DNA of 64,000 bases, from NCBI RefSeq assembly GCF_006539545.1, contig NZ_BJNF01000002.1, forward strand, positions 62,001 through 126,000. Direction: 5' to 3'. Under the pieces are notes generated by a model that worked only from the letters and a program-made list of their open reading frames with translations, did not search any database and was not told where the DNA came from. A program made the position numbers and the translations under genes. Source of the stretch: Nitrobacter winogradskyi (GTDB lineage Bacteria > Pseudomonadota > Alphaproteobacteria > Rhizobiales > Xanthobacteraceae). The stretch's first letter is position 1. The number at the start of each line of letters is the position of its first letter. Positions 35,043 to 42,035 of this stretch are shown here, piece by piece.

Positions 35043-35068
35043 TTAATCTGCCGTTAACCATAAATTAA
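35043..35068. promoter_or_regulatory. Overlapping CtrA boxes upstream of the second flagellin
   Basis: Three TTAA motifs start at 35043, 35054 and 35065, each separated by exactly seven bases: TTAATCTGCCGTTAAC and TTAACCATAAATTAA. They form two overlapping perfect TTAA-N7-TTAA boxes with an 11-base period, about 80 bases upstream of the start codon. The rest of the 405-base gap (34743-35147) shows only the terminator of the preceding gene and no further feature. Confidence 0.72.
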
Positions 35069-35147
35069 AACGTCTTGTTCACCTTTCCGGCCAGGGAACC
35101 GGCTCTCATGGCGAGCTGGCGTCCGCACACGTCAGGGAAGGCCAGAC

Positions 35148-36758
35148 ATGTCCGACATCGTTCTCTCGGCATCCGTTCGCCAGAATTTGCTCTCGCTGCA
35201 ATCCACCGCCGATCTACTGGCGCAAACGCAGCACCGTCTGGCCACCGGCAAGAAAGTCAACACCGCCCTCGACAATCCCACCAACTATTTCACGGCCGCA
35301 GCGCTCGACAATCGCGCCAACGATATCAGCAACCTGCTCGACGGCATCGGCAACGGCGTTCAGGTGCTGCAGGCGGCCAACACCGGCCTGACCTCGTTGC
35401 AGAAGCTGGTGGACACGGCGAAGTCGATCGCCAATCAGGTTCTGCAATCCCAGGTCGGCTATTCGCAGAAATCGTCGGTCGAAAGCCTTCCCGTCACGGG
35501 GGCGACCGCGCTCGATCTCAGAGGCACCACACCGTTCACGAATGCCGCCGCGACGCCCGGCGCGGCGCTGAGGACCGGCACATCCAACGCCGCGGCGACC
35601 GGCGCCACCTTGATCAGTGCGCTGACCGACGGCGCGGTCGCGACGCCGACCGGCCCCGCCGCCGGTGAGAGCTTCGCTGTCAACGGCAAGACCATCACCT
35701 TTGTTGCTTCCGGCGCGGTGGCCGCCGATGCCTCCGGGAATATCACGATCGGCGTTGACCAGACCCTGGACTCGCTGCTCGGCGTGATCGACGTGCTGCA
35801 CGGCAACACCAACACGGCATCGACGGTCGACGGCGGCGGGCAGATCGTGCTCAACACGGGCATCGCTCATGACCTTACATTGACGGATTCAACGCCGGCC
35901 GGAGTTCTCGCAAAGCTCGGCCTCACCGCGGGGACGACGGCGCGTGGTGGCGGCGCGGGTAACCTCGACGGCAAGACGCTGACGATCGGGCCGACCGGCG
36001 ACGGCGTCGCGACCAACATCACGTTCGGCGACGGCACCAACGGGACCGTCAGAACCCTCAATGACCTGAACGCGCAGCTTGCCTCAAACCATCTCCAGGC
36101 CACGATCAACTCAGCCGGCGTCATCACAATCTCGACCGCCAACGAGGCTGCGGCCGAGACCATCGGTGCGATCGGCGGGACCGCTGCCGGCGCGGGATAT
36201 GCCTTCAACGGCCTTGTCGCGGGTGCACCGGTTCAGGATCCGGCGGTTCAGGCGTCACGCGCCGGGCTCGTCAATCAGTACAACAACATCATTCAGCAAA
36301 TAAACACGACGGCGGCGGATGCGTCGTTCAACGGCATCAATCTGCTGGGCGGTGATACGCTGAAGCTCATCTTCAACGAGAGCGGAAAGTCCACGCTCAC
36401 CATCACCGGCGCCAGCATGAATGCGGCTGGTCTTGGACTGACGAGTCTTACGGTCGGCGTCGACTTCCTGGACAACGGCTCGGCCAACAGCGTGATCGCG
36501 AGCCTCGATAGCGCATCGACCACCCTGCGCACGCAGGCGTCGACGCTCGGCTCGAACCTGTCGATCGTGCAAATCCGTCAGGACTTCTCGAAGAACCTGA
36601 TCAACGTGCTTCAGACCGGCTCGTCGAACCTCACGCTTGCCGACACCAACGAGGAAGCCGCGAACAGCCAGGCGCTGGCGACCCGCCAGTCGATCGCGGT
36701 GTCCGCGCTGGCGCTGGCCAACCAGTCGCAGCAGAGCGTGTTGCAGTTGCTACGCTGA
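35148..36758 (+). CDS. fliC: Flagellin, second copy
   Basis: 536 residues, near-identical to the first flagellin in the N-terminal 100 and C-terminal 150 residues (MSDIVLSASVRQNLLSLQS; ANQSQQSVLQLLR) but strongly diverged in the middle. The central module has GESFAVNGKTITF, IVLNTGIAHDLTLTD and LDGKTLTIGPTGDG, so it is a distant relative of the module in the first flagellin. Start supported by GGGAAGGCC upstream and the conserved N-terminus. Tandem CtrA boxes lie upstream. Two flagellins with shared cores and different surface domains are typical of the thick flagellum of Bradyrhizobiaceae. Confidence 0.95.
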   Translation: MSDIVLSASVRQNLLSLQSTADLLAQTQHRLATGKKVNTALDNPTNYFTAAALDNRANDISNLLDGIGNGVQVLQAANTGLTSLQKLVDTAKSIANQVLQSQVGYSQKSSVESLPVTGATALDLRGTTPFTNAAATPGAALRTGTSNAAATGATLISALTDGAVATPTGPAAGESFAVNGKTITFVASGAVAADASGNITIGVDQTLDSLLGVIDVLHGNTNTASTVDGGGQIVLNTGIAHDLTLTDSTPAGVLAKLGLTAGTTARGGGAGNLDGKTLTIGPTGDGVATNITFGDGTNGTVRTLNDLNAQLASNHLQATINSAGVITISTANEAAAETIGAIGGTAAGAGYAFNGLVAGAPVQDPAVQASRAGLVNQYNNIIQQINTTAADASFNGINLLGGDTLKLIFNESGKSTLTITGASMNAAGLGLTSLTVGVDFLDNGSANSVIASLDSASTTLRTQASTLGSNLSIVQIRQDFSKNLINVLQTGSSNLTLADTNEEAANSQALATRQSIAVSALALANQSQQSVLQLLR

Positions 36759-37018
36759 TGACGCAAACCCCGGCAGGATGAAGGTTGTCGAGTTCGCTCT
36801 CGAAATTTGCATTCTCGCTTCGCGACTGCTTTGGCGAATGTGCGCATCGAGAACCATGCTCGCAACGAGGTCGGTGGCGCGCTTGCGGAATCCGCTGCGT
36901 TCGTTCGTCATTTTCCTGACGCATATGAGAATGCGGGGTAACCTATTTTAAAGGCGGCGCTGCTAGACATACGGCGGTGCAGAACTTCGCGCGTCCGCTT
37001 TTTTCCTCGAGGATTTAA

Positions 37019-37384
37019 ATGTCGAATGCTGCTCAAGCCTACGCCAGGACGGCGCAAACTTCGTCGTCTCCCCGTGAAATCGAGGCGCAGGCTTTGCTGA
37101 AGGCGGCGCGGCAGCTTCGGGAGGTCCAGGACAAGTGGGATGGACCTGACAACGACATGCACAAGGCACTGCTGTTCAATCGCCGTTTGTGGTCGATCTT
37201 CATGAGCGCAGCGGATAGCGACAGCAATCCGCAGCCGCTGGAAGTCCGTCAGAATATCGCTAACATCGGCGTTTTCGTGATGAAGCAGACAGTCGATATG
37301 CAGCTCAATCCCGACCCCGCGAAGCTGACGGCGCTGATCGACATCAACTGCAATCTCGCGGCCGGTCTGTCCGGGCGGGCGTAA
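37019..37384 (+). CDS. flaF: FlaF, flagellin synthesis regulator
   Basis: 121 residues matching the FlaF family: NAAQAYARTAQTSSSPREIEAQALLKAARQL at the N-terminus, then ALLFNRRLWSIFMSAADSD and the C-terminal ALIDINCNLAAGL. FlaF is needed for flagellin secretion or synthesis and works with FlbT in Caulobacter and rhizobia. The start ATG at 37019 is preceded by GAGGATTTAA. Its position after the flagellins is conserved in Rhizobiales. A 30-base gap separates it from the next small gene, so they probably share a transcript. Confidence 0.92.
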   Translation: MSNAAQAYARTAQTSSSPREIEAQALLKAARQLREVQDKWDGPDNDMHKALLFNRRLWSIFMSAADSDSNPQPLEVRQNIANIGVFVMKQTVDMQLNPDPAKLTALIDINCNLAAGLSGRA

Positions 37385-37413
37385 TTCCTGCGGTTACAGA
37401 CGGAGCCGGATCA

Positions 37414-37779
37414 TTGGCCGACGTCCTGAACATCCTGGCATCGAATTACAGAACGGTCGGCGAGAACGTCAGCCTGACCACCGGGAAGTATGTCAACGTC
37501 GATCCCGATGTTTTCGAAGGGACGTGGAGCGGCAAGTACGCCAATCAGAAACCGTTCTCCATAACGATTTCGAACGTCAACGGCTTTCGCGCCAAGGCGA
37601 AGTATCAGTACGGGACCACGATCAAGTATCAGGAAGTCCTGATCAAGAATAACGGGTTTCGGGTCGGCGATTCAAAATTCGTGCTGACAAAGTCCGGCAC
37701 CGCGCAGGTCAGCACCGTCATGAGCGATCCGGCGACCGGCGCAAGCACCCTTGAGACGGCCTACGTTCATCAGCGCTGA
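37414..37779 (+). CDS. Small conserved hypothetical protein downstream of flaF
   Basis: 121 residues with a TTG start at 37414; CGGAG lies about eleven bases upstream. No signal peptide or membrane helix. The sequence is rich in beta strands: FEGTWSGKYANQKPFSITISN, GFRAKAKYQYGTTIKYQEV, NNGFRVGDSKFVLTKSG. I know no named family; the layout recalls small lipocalin-like or jelly-roll domains but that is guesswork. It follows flaF in the same direction, which suggests a flagellar or surface-related role. A family-A repeat follows directly. Confidence 0.65.
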   Translation: MADVLNILASNYRTVGENVSLTTGKYVNVDPDVFEGTWSGKYANQKPFSITISNVNGFRAKAKYQYGTTIKYQEVLIKNNGFRVGDSKFVLTKSGTAQVSTVMSDPATGASTLETAYVHQR

Positions 37780-37791
37780 GAGCTGGCCTTC

Positions 37792-37901
37792 AAAGCGGAA
37801 AGGCTCTATCGCGTTTTCGAGCGAAGCATGTCCTCGGGCTTGAGCCCTAAGGATGGATACCGGTTCGCGTGAAGAAAACGCGCCAAAACATAAAGACTCT
37901 A
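37792..37901 (+). repeat. Dispersed intergenic repeat, family A (long form)
   Basis: GGAAAGGCTCTATCGCGTTT, CGAGCGAAGCATG, the hairpin CCTCGGGCTTGAGCCCTAAGG, GGATACCGGTTCGCGTGAAG, AAACGCGCCAAAACATAAAG and terminal ACTCTAG. The terminal CTA supplies the stop codon (TAG on the minus strand) of the FlaG-like gene. Confidence 0.8.
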
Positions 37902-38264
37902 GGCGCGCCGGTCAGTGGCGGCCGGGGGGTCGCGCTCCGCGTTCATCAGATCCAGCGTGCGAAAGTAGGCGCGTCGCCGCAGCATCGCCTCTTCGGGAAA
38001 CTGCTTCACGACAAGGCTCGTGCGGCGATCGACGACCTGGTAAACCACCGAGGCGGCGTCACGATCAACCACCACCTGGCGCGACAGCGCTTCGCGTGAG
38101 GTCTGCAGGTCGTTGCGGCTGCGCGTGCTGATGTCCGCCGCCGTGACGCTTTGGCTCGGCGGAAGTTCCGTCGCCACGGTATCGTTGGCGGCTGCGCTCG
38201 CCAGTTGAACGACCGGCGCCGCGACCGGCGTGCCGATAGGTTTGATACTGAAATCCGCACTCAT
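37899..38264 (-). CDS. FlaG-like flagellar protein
   Basis: 121 residues. The N-terminal half is low-complexity Ala/Val/Thr. The C-terminal half reads VVDRDAASVVYQVVDRRTSLVVKQFPEE, the pattern of FlaG-family proteins (strand, D-x-TG-like turn, I/VVKQ-P-E), though several positions differ. FlaG proteins influence filament length in some bacteria. The start MSADFSIKPIG at 38264 is the only reasonable one. The stop codon TAG lies on the terminal CTAG of an intergenic repeat. Convergent with the flaF pair. The call rests on a short motif, so moderate confidence. Confidence 0.6.
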   Translation of the reverse strand: MSADFSIKPIGTPVAAPVVQLASAAANDTVATELPPSQSVTAADISTRSRNDLQTSREALSRQVVVDRDAASVVYQVVDRRTSLVVKQFPEEAMLRRRAYFRTLDLMNAERDPPAATDRRA

Positions 38265-38444
38265 GGTCGACTCCCGGCCTCCTTCGAGTCAAATCCCAAC
38301 CCCCTTCTGATCGCAAGCCTAACGCTTGTCTCTCAACGGTGGGTTAGAGAACGTCCTCAATGGGGTGTTGTCGGGAGCGCTGGAGTTTGAACTAAATCGT
38401 ACTGGAATATGGGGCTGGATCGAAGCAGCCGCTTTCCGCGGGTG

Positions 38445-38936
38445 TTACAGCGAACGGCTGACCGCGATCGGACTCATGTGCTGACGCGAGGGCGCGCTGC
38501 GCTGGCCGCTTGCCGTATAGGTCTGTGGCGTGGCGCTGCGCTGCGCCTCGGCGCTGACGCCGCGGACGATTGCTTCGGAAACCGCGTGCGCAGTCGCGAG
38601 CACGGTGAGATTCACCTGCAGCATGGCGCGGAATGTGTCGTGGTGGCGTTGCAGCGCGGTGAGCAGATCAGGCGCTGATTGCGTCATGTAGGCCTGACTG
38701 GCCTTGAATTGCCTGATGGCGTCTACGTAACGCCGCGACAGTTCTGTCTTCCGGCTCTCCAGCGCCATCCCTTCGCGGATTTTGCCGGCGCGCACCAACT
38801 CGGTCTCGCGCTCGATGACAGCGAGCAGCGCGTTCATGATGTCGAGCATGTCGTCAGCGAGCTTGCGCGCGTCCGCTGGCGTCGATACGGGAGGCAGGAG
38901 AGGGGACTCTTGCGGGTTCCGGGATTGCGGCGTCAT
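38445..38936 (-). CDS. FlgN-like flagellar chaperone
   Basis: 163 residues, mainly helical. ADDMLDIMNALLAVIERETELVRAGKIREG followed by LESRKTELSRRYVDAI is the arrangement of FlgN-type export chaperones, which guard FlgK and FlgL before secretion. The C-terminal 30 residues are Ser/Gln/Arg-rich and likely disordered. Its ATG at 38936 overlaps the TGA of flgJ (ATGA), so it is translationally coupled as the third gene of flgI-flgJ-flgN. A longer frame to 39071 lies inside flgJ and is not used. Confidence 0.75.
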   Translation of the reverse strand: MTPQSRNPQESPLLPPVSTPADARKLADDMLDIMNALLAVIERETELVRAGKIREGMALESRKTELSRRYVDAIRQFKASQAYMTQSAPDLLTALQRHHDTFRAMLQVNLTVLATAHAVSEAIVRGVSAEAQRSATPQTYTASGQRSAPSRQHMSPIAVSRSL

Positions 38937-39322
38937 GCGGCTTCCTTCGGTGGGAGCGAGGTCTGGTTCGCCTGTTGCATGATCAGGGTGCGGAATACCG
39001 CGTCGGAGATGCCGACGCCGCCGGCCTTGGCGAACGATCTGGAATGTTGCTCGGTGAGCATCGAGCGCCACACGCCGGTGCCGGGCGTATCGCCGAACGG
39101 GCCTTCGCCTTTCAGACCGGTTGTCATCTGCGAGAACATGGAGTTGAGAAACATCGCCTCGAAATCCTCTGATGTCGCTCTCGCCTTCTCGATCGACTGC
39201 GGAGAGACGTGCTCCAGCGCTTGCGCGAGCTGCGGATCCGGGCGGCGGTTCAGCGTCGGCGTCGTGCGCTGGGCGTTGCGATAAGCGCCGCTGAGCAGAC
39301 CGTTGACAGCGTGAGTATCCAT
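38933..39322 (-). CDS. flgJ: FlgJ-like rod-binding protein (N-terminal domain only)
   Basis: 129 residues covering only the rod-scaffold domain of FlgJ; the muramidase domain found in enterobacterial FlgJ is absent, as usual in alphaproteobacteria. The key block is ATSEDFEAMFLNSMFSQMTTGLKGEGPFG with TGVWRSMLTEQ and IMQQANQ near the end. The ATG at 39322 shares its first base with the TGA of flgI, so translation is coupled. It should assist rod assembly in the periplasm, with wall cleavage supplied by a separate enzyme. Confidence 0.88.
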   Translation of the reverse strand: MDTHAVNGLLSGAYRNAQRTTPTLNRRPDPQLAQALEHVSPQSIEKARATSEDFEAMFLNSMFSQMTTGLKGEGPFGDTPGTGVWRSMLTEQHSRSFAKAGGVGISDAVFRTLIMQQANQTSLPPKEAA

Positions 39323-40446
39323 CACATCACCTCGATATCGGCTTCGATCGCGCCTGCCGCCTTGATCGCCTGTAGAATGCCGATCAGATCGCGTGGCCCG
39401 ATGCCGAGACCGTTGAGTCCGTCGACAAGTTCCTGAAGCGAGACGCCGTTCTTGACCAGCGCGAGCTTGTTGCCATTCTCCGTTACGCCTACGTCCGTGC
39501 GCGGCGTCATCACCGTCCGCCCGTTGGACAGCGGATTGGGCTGGCTGACCTGCGGGCTTTCGGAAATGGATACGGTGAGGTTGCCCTGCGCCACCGCGAC
39601 GGTGGCGACGCGGACATCGCGTCCCATCACGATGATTCCGGAGCGCTCGTCGATAATGATCTTGGCCGTGATGTCCGGCTCGACCTGCAACTGTTCGATC
39701 TCGGTCAGAAGCGCGACGACGTTCCCCCTGAACTCCGCCGGGATGGAGAGCTGCACCGTGGACGGGTCGATCGGTTCGGCCGTCTTGGTGCCGAGGAAAT
39801 CGTTGACGGCGGCGGCGATGCGCTTGGCGGTGGTGAAGTCGCCGTTGCGCAGCGCCAGCCGGACATTCGGCATCCGGTTCAGTGCGAATTCGATCTCACG
39901 CTCGACGATGGCGCCGTTGGCGATGCGCCCGTTGGTCGGCACGCCCTTGGTGACGCTCGCGGCGGCGCCTTCGGCGGAAAAGCCGCCGATCGCAAGCGAA
40001 CCCTGCGCCACCGCGTAAACATTGCCGTCGGCGCCGAGCAACGGCGTGACGAGCAAGGTGCCGCCTTGCAGGCTTCTGGCATCGCCCATCGCCGAGACGG
40101 TGACGTCCATGCGGGTGCCCTGGGTGGCGAAGGCGGGCAGGTTGCCGGTCACCATGACGGCCGCGACGTTGCCGGTTCGAATGGTGGCGCCGCGGATGTT
40201 GACGCCCATGCGCTCCAGCATCGCCTGTAGCGACTGCTTGGTGAAAGGGATGTTGTTGAGGGTGTCGCCGGTGCCGTTGAGGCCGACCACGAGGCCGTAG
40301 CCGATCAACTGGTTCTGTCGCACACCCTCGATGTTCGCGAGGTCCTTGATCCGTGAGGTGGCATGGGCAGGGGCTCCGAGGAACGCCAGCGCCAAAAGCG
40401 CCACAACGGCGATCCGGACGACGCCCGTGAAACCAAGGCCAGACAT
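39322..40446 (-). CDS. flgI: FlgI, flagellar P-ring protein
   Basis: 374 residues with a signal peptide (MSGLGFTGVVRIAVVALLALAF..., AHA cleavage). The mature N-terminus SRIKDLANIEGVRQNQLIGYGLVVGLNGTGD is the FlgI hallmark; further blocks are VMVTGNLPAFATQGTRMDVTVS and the C-terminal GVSLQELVDGLNGLGIGPRDLI. It polymerises as the periplasmic P-ring around the rod. First gene of flgI-flgJ-flgN-like, with a sigma-54 type promoter 70 bases upstream and an ftr-like palindrome further up. Confidence 0.95.
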   Translation of the reverse strand: MSGLGFTGVVRIAVVALLALAFLGAPAHATSRIKDLANIEGVRQNQLIGYGLVVGLNGTGDTLNNIPFTKQSLQAMLERMGVNIRGATIRTGNVAAVMVTGNLPAFATQGTRMDVTVSAMGDARSLQGGTLLVTPLLGADGNVYAVAQGSLAIGGFSAEGAAASVTKGVPTNGRIANGAIVEREIEFALNRMPNVRLALRNGDFTTAKRIAAAVNDFLGTKTAEPIDPSTVQLSIPAEFRGNVVALLTEIEQLQVEPDITAKIIIDERSGIIVMGRDVRVATVAVAQGNLTVSISESPQVSQPNPLSNGRTVMTPRTDVGVTENGNKLALVKNGVSLQELVDGLNGLGIGPRDLIGILQAIKAAGAIEADIEVM

Positions 40447-40515
40447 CCTCTGCTCCCCGCTGAGGTCAGGTTGGGCTGCCCGTCACTCCCCATGACGGTC
40501 ATTCGCCGTTAATCA

Positions 40516-40531
40516 TGCGAGACCCGTGCCA
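40516..40531 (-). promoter_or_regulatory. Sigma-54 type promoter of flgI
   Basis: On the minus strand TGGCACGGGTCTCGCA has a perfect -24 TGGCACG and a -12 TCGCA, with GG and GC exactly 10 bases apart. It lies about 70 bases upstream of the flgI start codon. Confidence 0.75.
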
Positions 40532-40624
40532 ACGTGATGGCTGGCTCGTTGCGTTGATTTTATTTGGTTTTTCAGTGCGGTCGCTGGTGGTGAGCGCGAA
40601 GCGGGGCGGCGAAGTTGCCCTTGT

Positions 40625-40639
40625 CGGCAAAATTTGCCG
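40625..40639. promoter_or_regulatory. Palindrome resembling a FlbD ftr site between flgI and fliX
   Basis: CGGCAAAATTTGCCG has the same CGGCAA-N3-TTGCCG core as the palindrome upstream of flgE. It is about 95 bases upstream of the -24 element of flgI. In Caulobacter the enhancer protein FlbD, controlled by FliX, binds such sites; fliX itself is the divergent gene here. Confidence 0.6.
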
Positions 40640-40643
40640 GGCG

Positions 40644-40660
40644 TTCACGCTTCGTTAACC
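40644..40660 (+). promoter_or_regulatory. Near-consensus CtrA box upstream of fliX
   Basis: TTCACGCTTCGTTAACC fits TTAA-N7-TTAACC with one mismatch in the left half. It lies about 118 bases before the fliX start. The flgI-fliX gap of 331 bases contains this box, the ftr-like palindrome and the flgI sigma-54 type promoter. Confidence 0.5.
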
Positions 40661-40777
40661 ATAACGGGCCACGCTTCTCCTGCCGGATCATCCGGTGCGC
40701 ACTCCGTCGGCCGGCGTTGGCCCGGCCTTAGACGGTGGGCAGGTTTCGTTGAACACCACATTCGGGCGAGACGATCG

Positions 40778-41197
40778 ATGCGAATTTACGGAGCGAACGG
40801 CGCGACGCCGGGAACGCAGGCCCCGTCCGCGCGGCGAACGGGGGGAAGTGAATTTTCCCTGCCGGACATGGCTTCCGCAACGGAAAGCAGGGCCGCGGCC
40901 GCACCGAAGGCGACGGCGACGGCGACCATCGATGCGTTGCTGGCGTTGCAGGGTGTCGAGGAAGATCCGGTGGAGCGGCGCAGGCGCTCGGTGCGGCGGG
41001 GCAGGGGAGCTCTCGACGTGCTCGACGATCTCAAGATGGGGCTGCTTTCCGGCAACTTCGATCCCTCAATCGTGACCCGGCTGCGCACCGCCGCGAGTGA
41101 GCTGAAATCGTCTTCCGGCGACACCGGTCTCGATGCTGTTCTCGCCGAGATCGAACTGCGCGTCGAGGTGGAACTCGCCAAGGCGAGGCAATTCTGA
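40778..41197 (+). CDS. fliX: FliX, class II flagellar assembly regulator
   Basis: 139 residues. It starts MRIYGANGATPG and has the conserved block IDALLALQGVEEDPVERRRRSVRRG with LDVLDDLKMGLLSG and a C-terminal helix LDAVLAEIELRVEVELAKA. FliX couples early flagellar assembly to activation of the enhancer-binding protein FlbD in Caulobacter. flbD is not in the window. The start is at 40778, where the family motif begins; a longer frame to 40634 would run through the promoter region. It is divergent from flgI, as in Caulobacter. Confidence 0.92.
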   Translation: MRIYGANGATPGTQAPSARRTGGSEFSLPDMASATESRAAAAPKATATATIDALLALQGVEEDPVERRRRSVRRGRGALDVLDDLKMGLLSGNFDPSIVTRLRTAASELKSSSGDTGLDAVLAEIELRVEVELAKARQF

Positions 41198-41399
41198 AGC
41201 AGCGAACGGAATGGAACCTCGAAGCGATAGGACTAATACGTATCGAGGATTTTGGTTCCCTGTCATTGGGAAGGAAAGAAGCGGAAGCTGGATCTGTCCG
41301 GGGTGGACTTCGGGACGACGATATTGTTTGTCACAAACGGCCGCTATATAAGCTCGCCGCAGCCGGATCACCCGGCGTTTTCACCGAGCAGGAACGCAT

Positions 41400-41810
41400 T
41401 TGGAAAAGCTGAAGAACTACAGGCCTTCTGAGAAAGAGCCATTCATGAACGAGCGCCAGCGCGAATATTTCCGCGCCAAGTTGCTGGCATGGAAGGACGA
41501 GATTCTTCGCGAATCGAAGGTGACGCTGCAGACTCTTCAAGAAGAAAACGTCAACCTTCCCGACCTTGCCGATCGCGCGTCCTCGGAAACCGACCGCGCG
41601 GTCGAGCTGCGCGCCCGTGACCGGCAGCGAAAGCTGATCTCGAAAATCGACGCCGCCTTGCAGCGGATCGAGGACAACACCTACGGCTATTGCGAGGAAA
41701 CCGGCGAGCCGATTTCGTTGAAGCGGCTCGAGGCGCGCCCGATCGCGACGCTTTCCGTCGAAGCCCAGGAGCGTCACGAAAAGCGGGAAAAGATCTATCG
41801 GGACGAGTAG
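41400..41810 (+). CDS. dksA: DksA, RNA polymerase-binding transcription factor
   Basis: 136 residues beginning with a TTG start (EKLKNYRPSEKEPFMNERQ), with AGGA six bases upstream. The coiled-coil tip keeps the functional acidic motif DLADRASSETDRA (D-x-x-D-x-A). The zinc-finger region reads YGYCEETGEPISLKRLEARP, so only one of the four zinc-binding cysteines of the E. coli protein is present; alphaproteobacterial DksA proteins commonly lack some of them. It acts with ppGpp in the secondary channel of RNA polymerase. Neighbour to fliX, an arrangement I recall from related genomes. Confidence 0.92.
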   Translation: MEKLKNYRPSEKEPFMNERQREYFRAKLLAWKDEILRESKVTLQTLQEENVNLPDLADRASSETDRAVELRARDRQRKLISKIDAALQRIEDNTYGYCEETGEPISLKRLEARPIATLSVEAQERHEKREKIYRDE

Positions 41811-42035
41811 AGCGGTTGCGCCGATGCTCCGGCGCGGTCCTTCGGGTTGGGGTCATGTTCTCGAACAGGCTGAGTTGGCGATGACGCGTTTCAACGCGCC
41901 GTTGTCGGGAATGGCCGTTCGAAGAACGGCGCCGCTTCACTCACCTATGGTCCCGGCCATTCACGCCTTTGATCCATTTCACGTTTCAAGACGTGGATGC
42001 CCGGCATAAGCCGGACATGACGATACAATCAAACC

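Noticed and set aside
36870-36890. CGGTGGCGCGCTTGCGG as sigma-54 promoter before flaF
   Set aside because: Spacing fits only if the -24 is badly mismatched; GC-rich chance match.
40538-40553. TGGCTGGCTCGTTGCG as plus-strand sigma-54 promoter for fliX
   Set aside because: GG-N10-GC spacing fits but the -24 is poor, it is 225 bases from fliX, and it overlaps the region used by the better flgI promoter.
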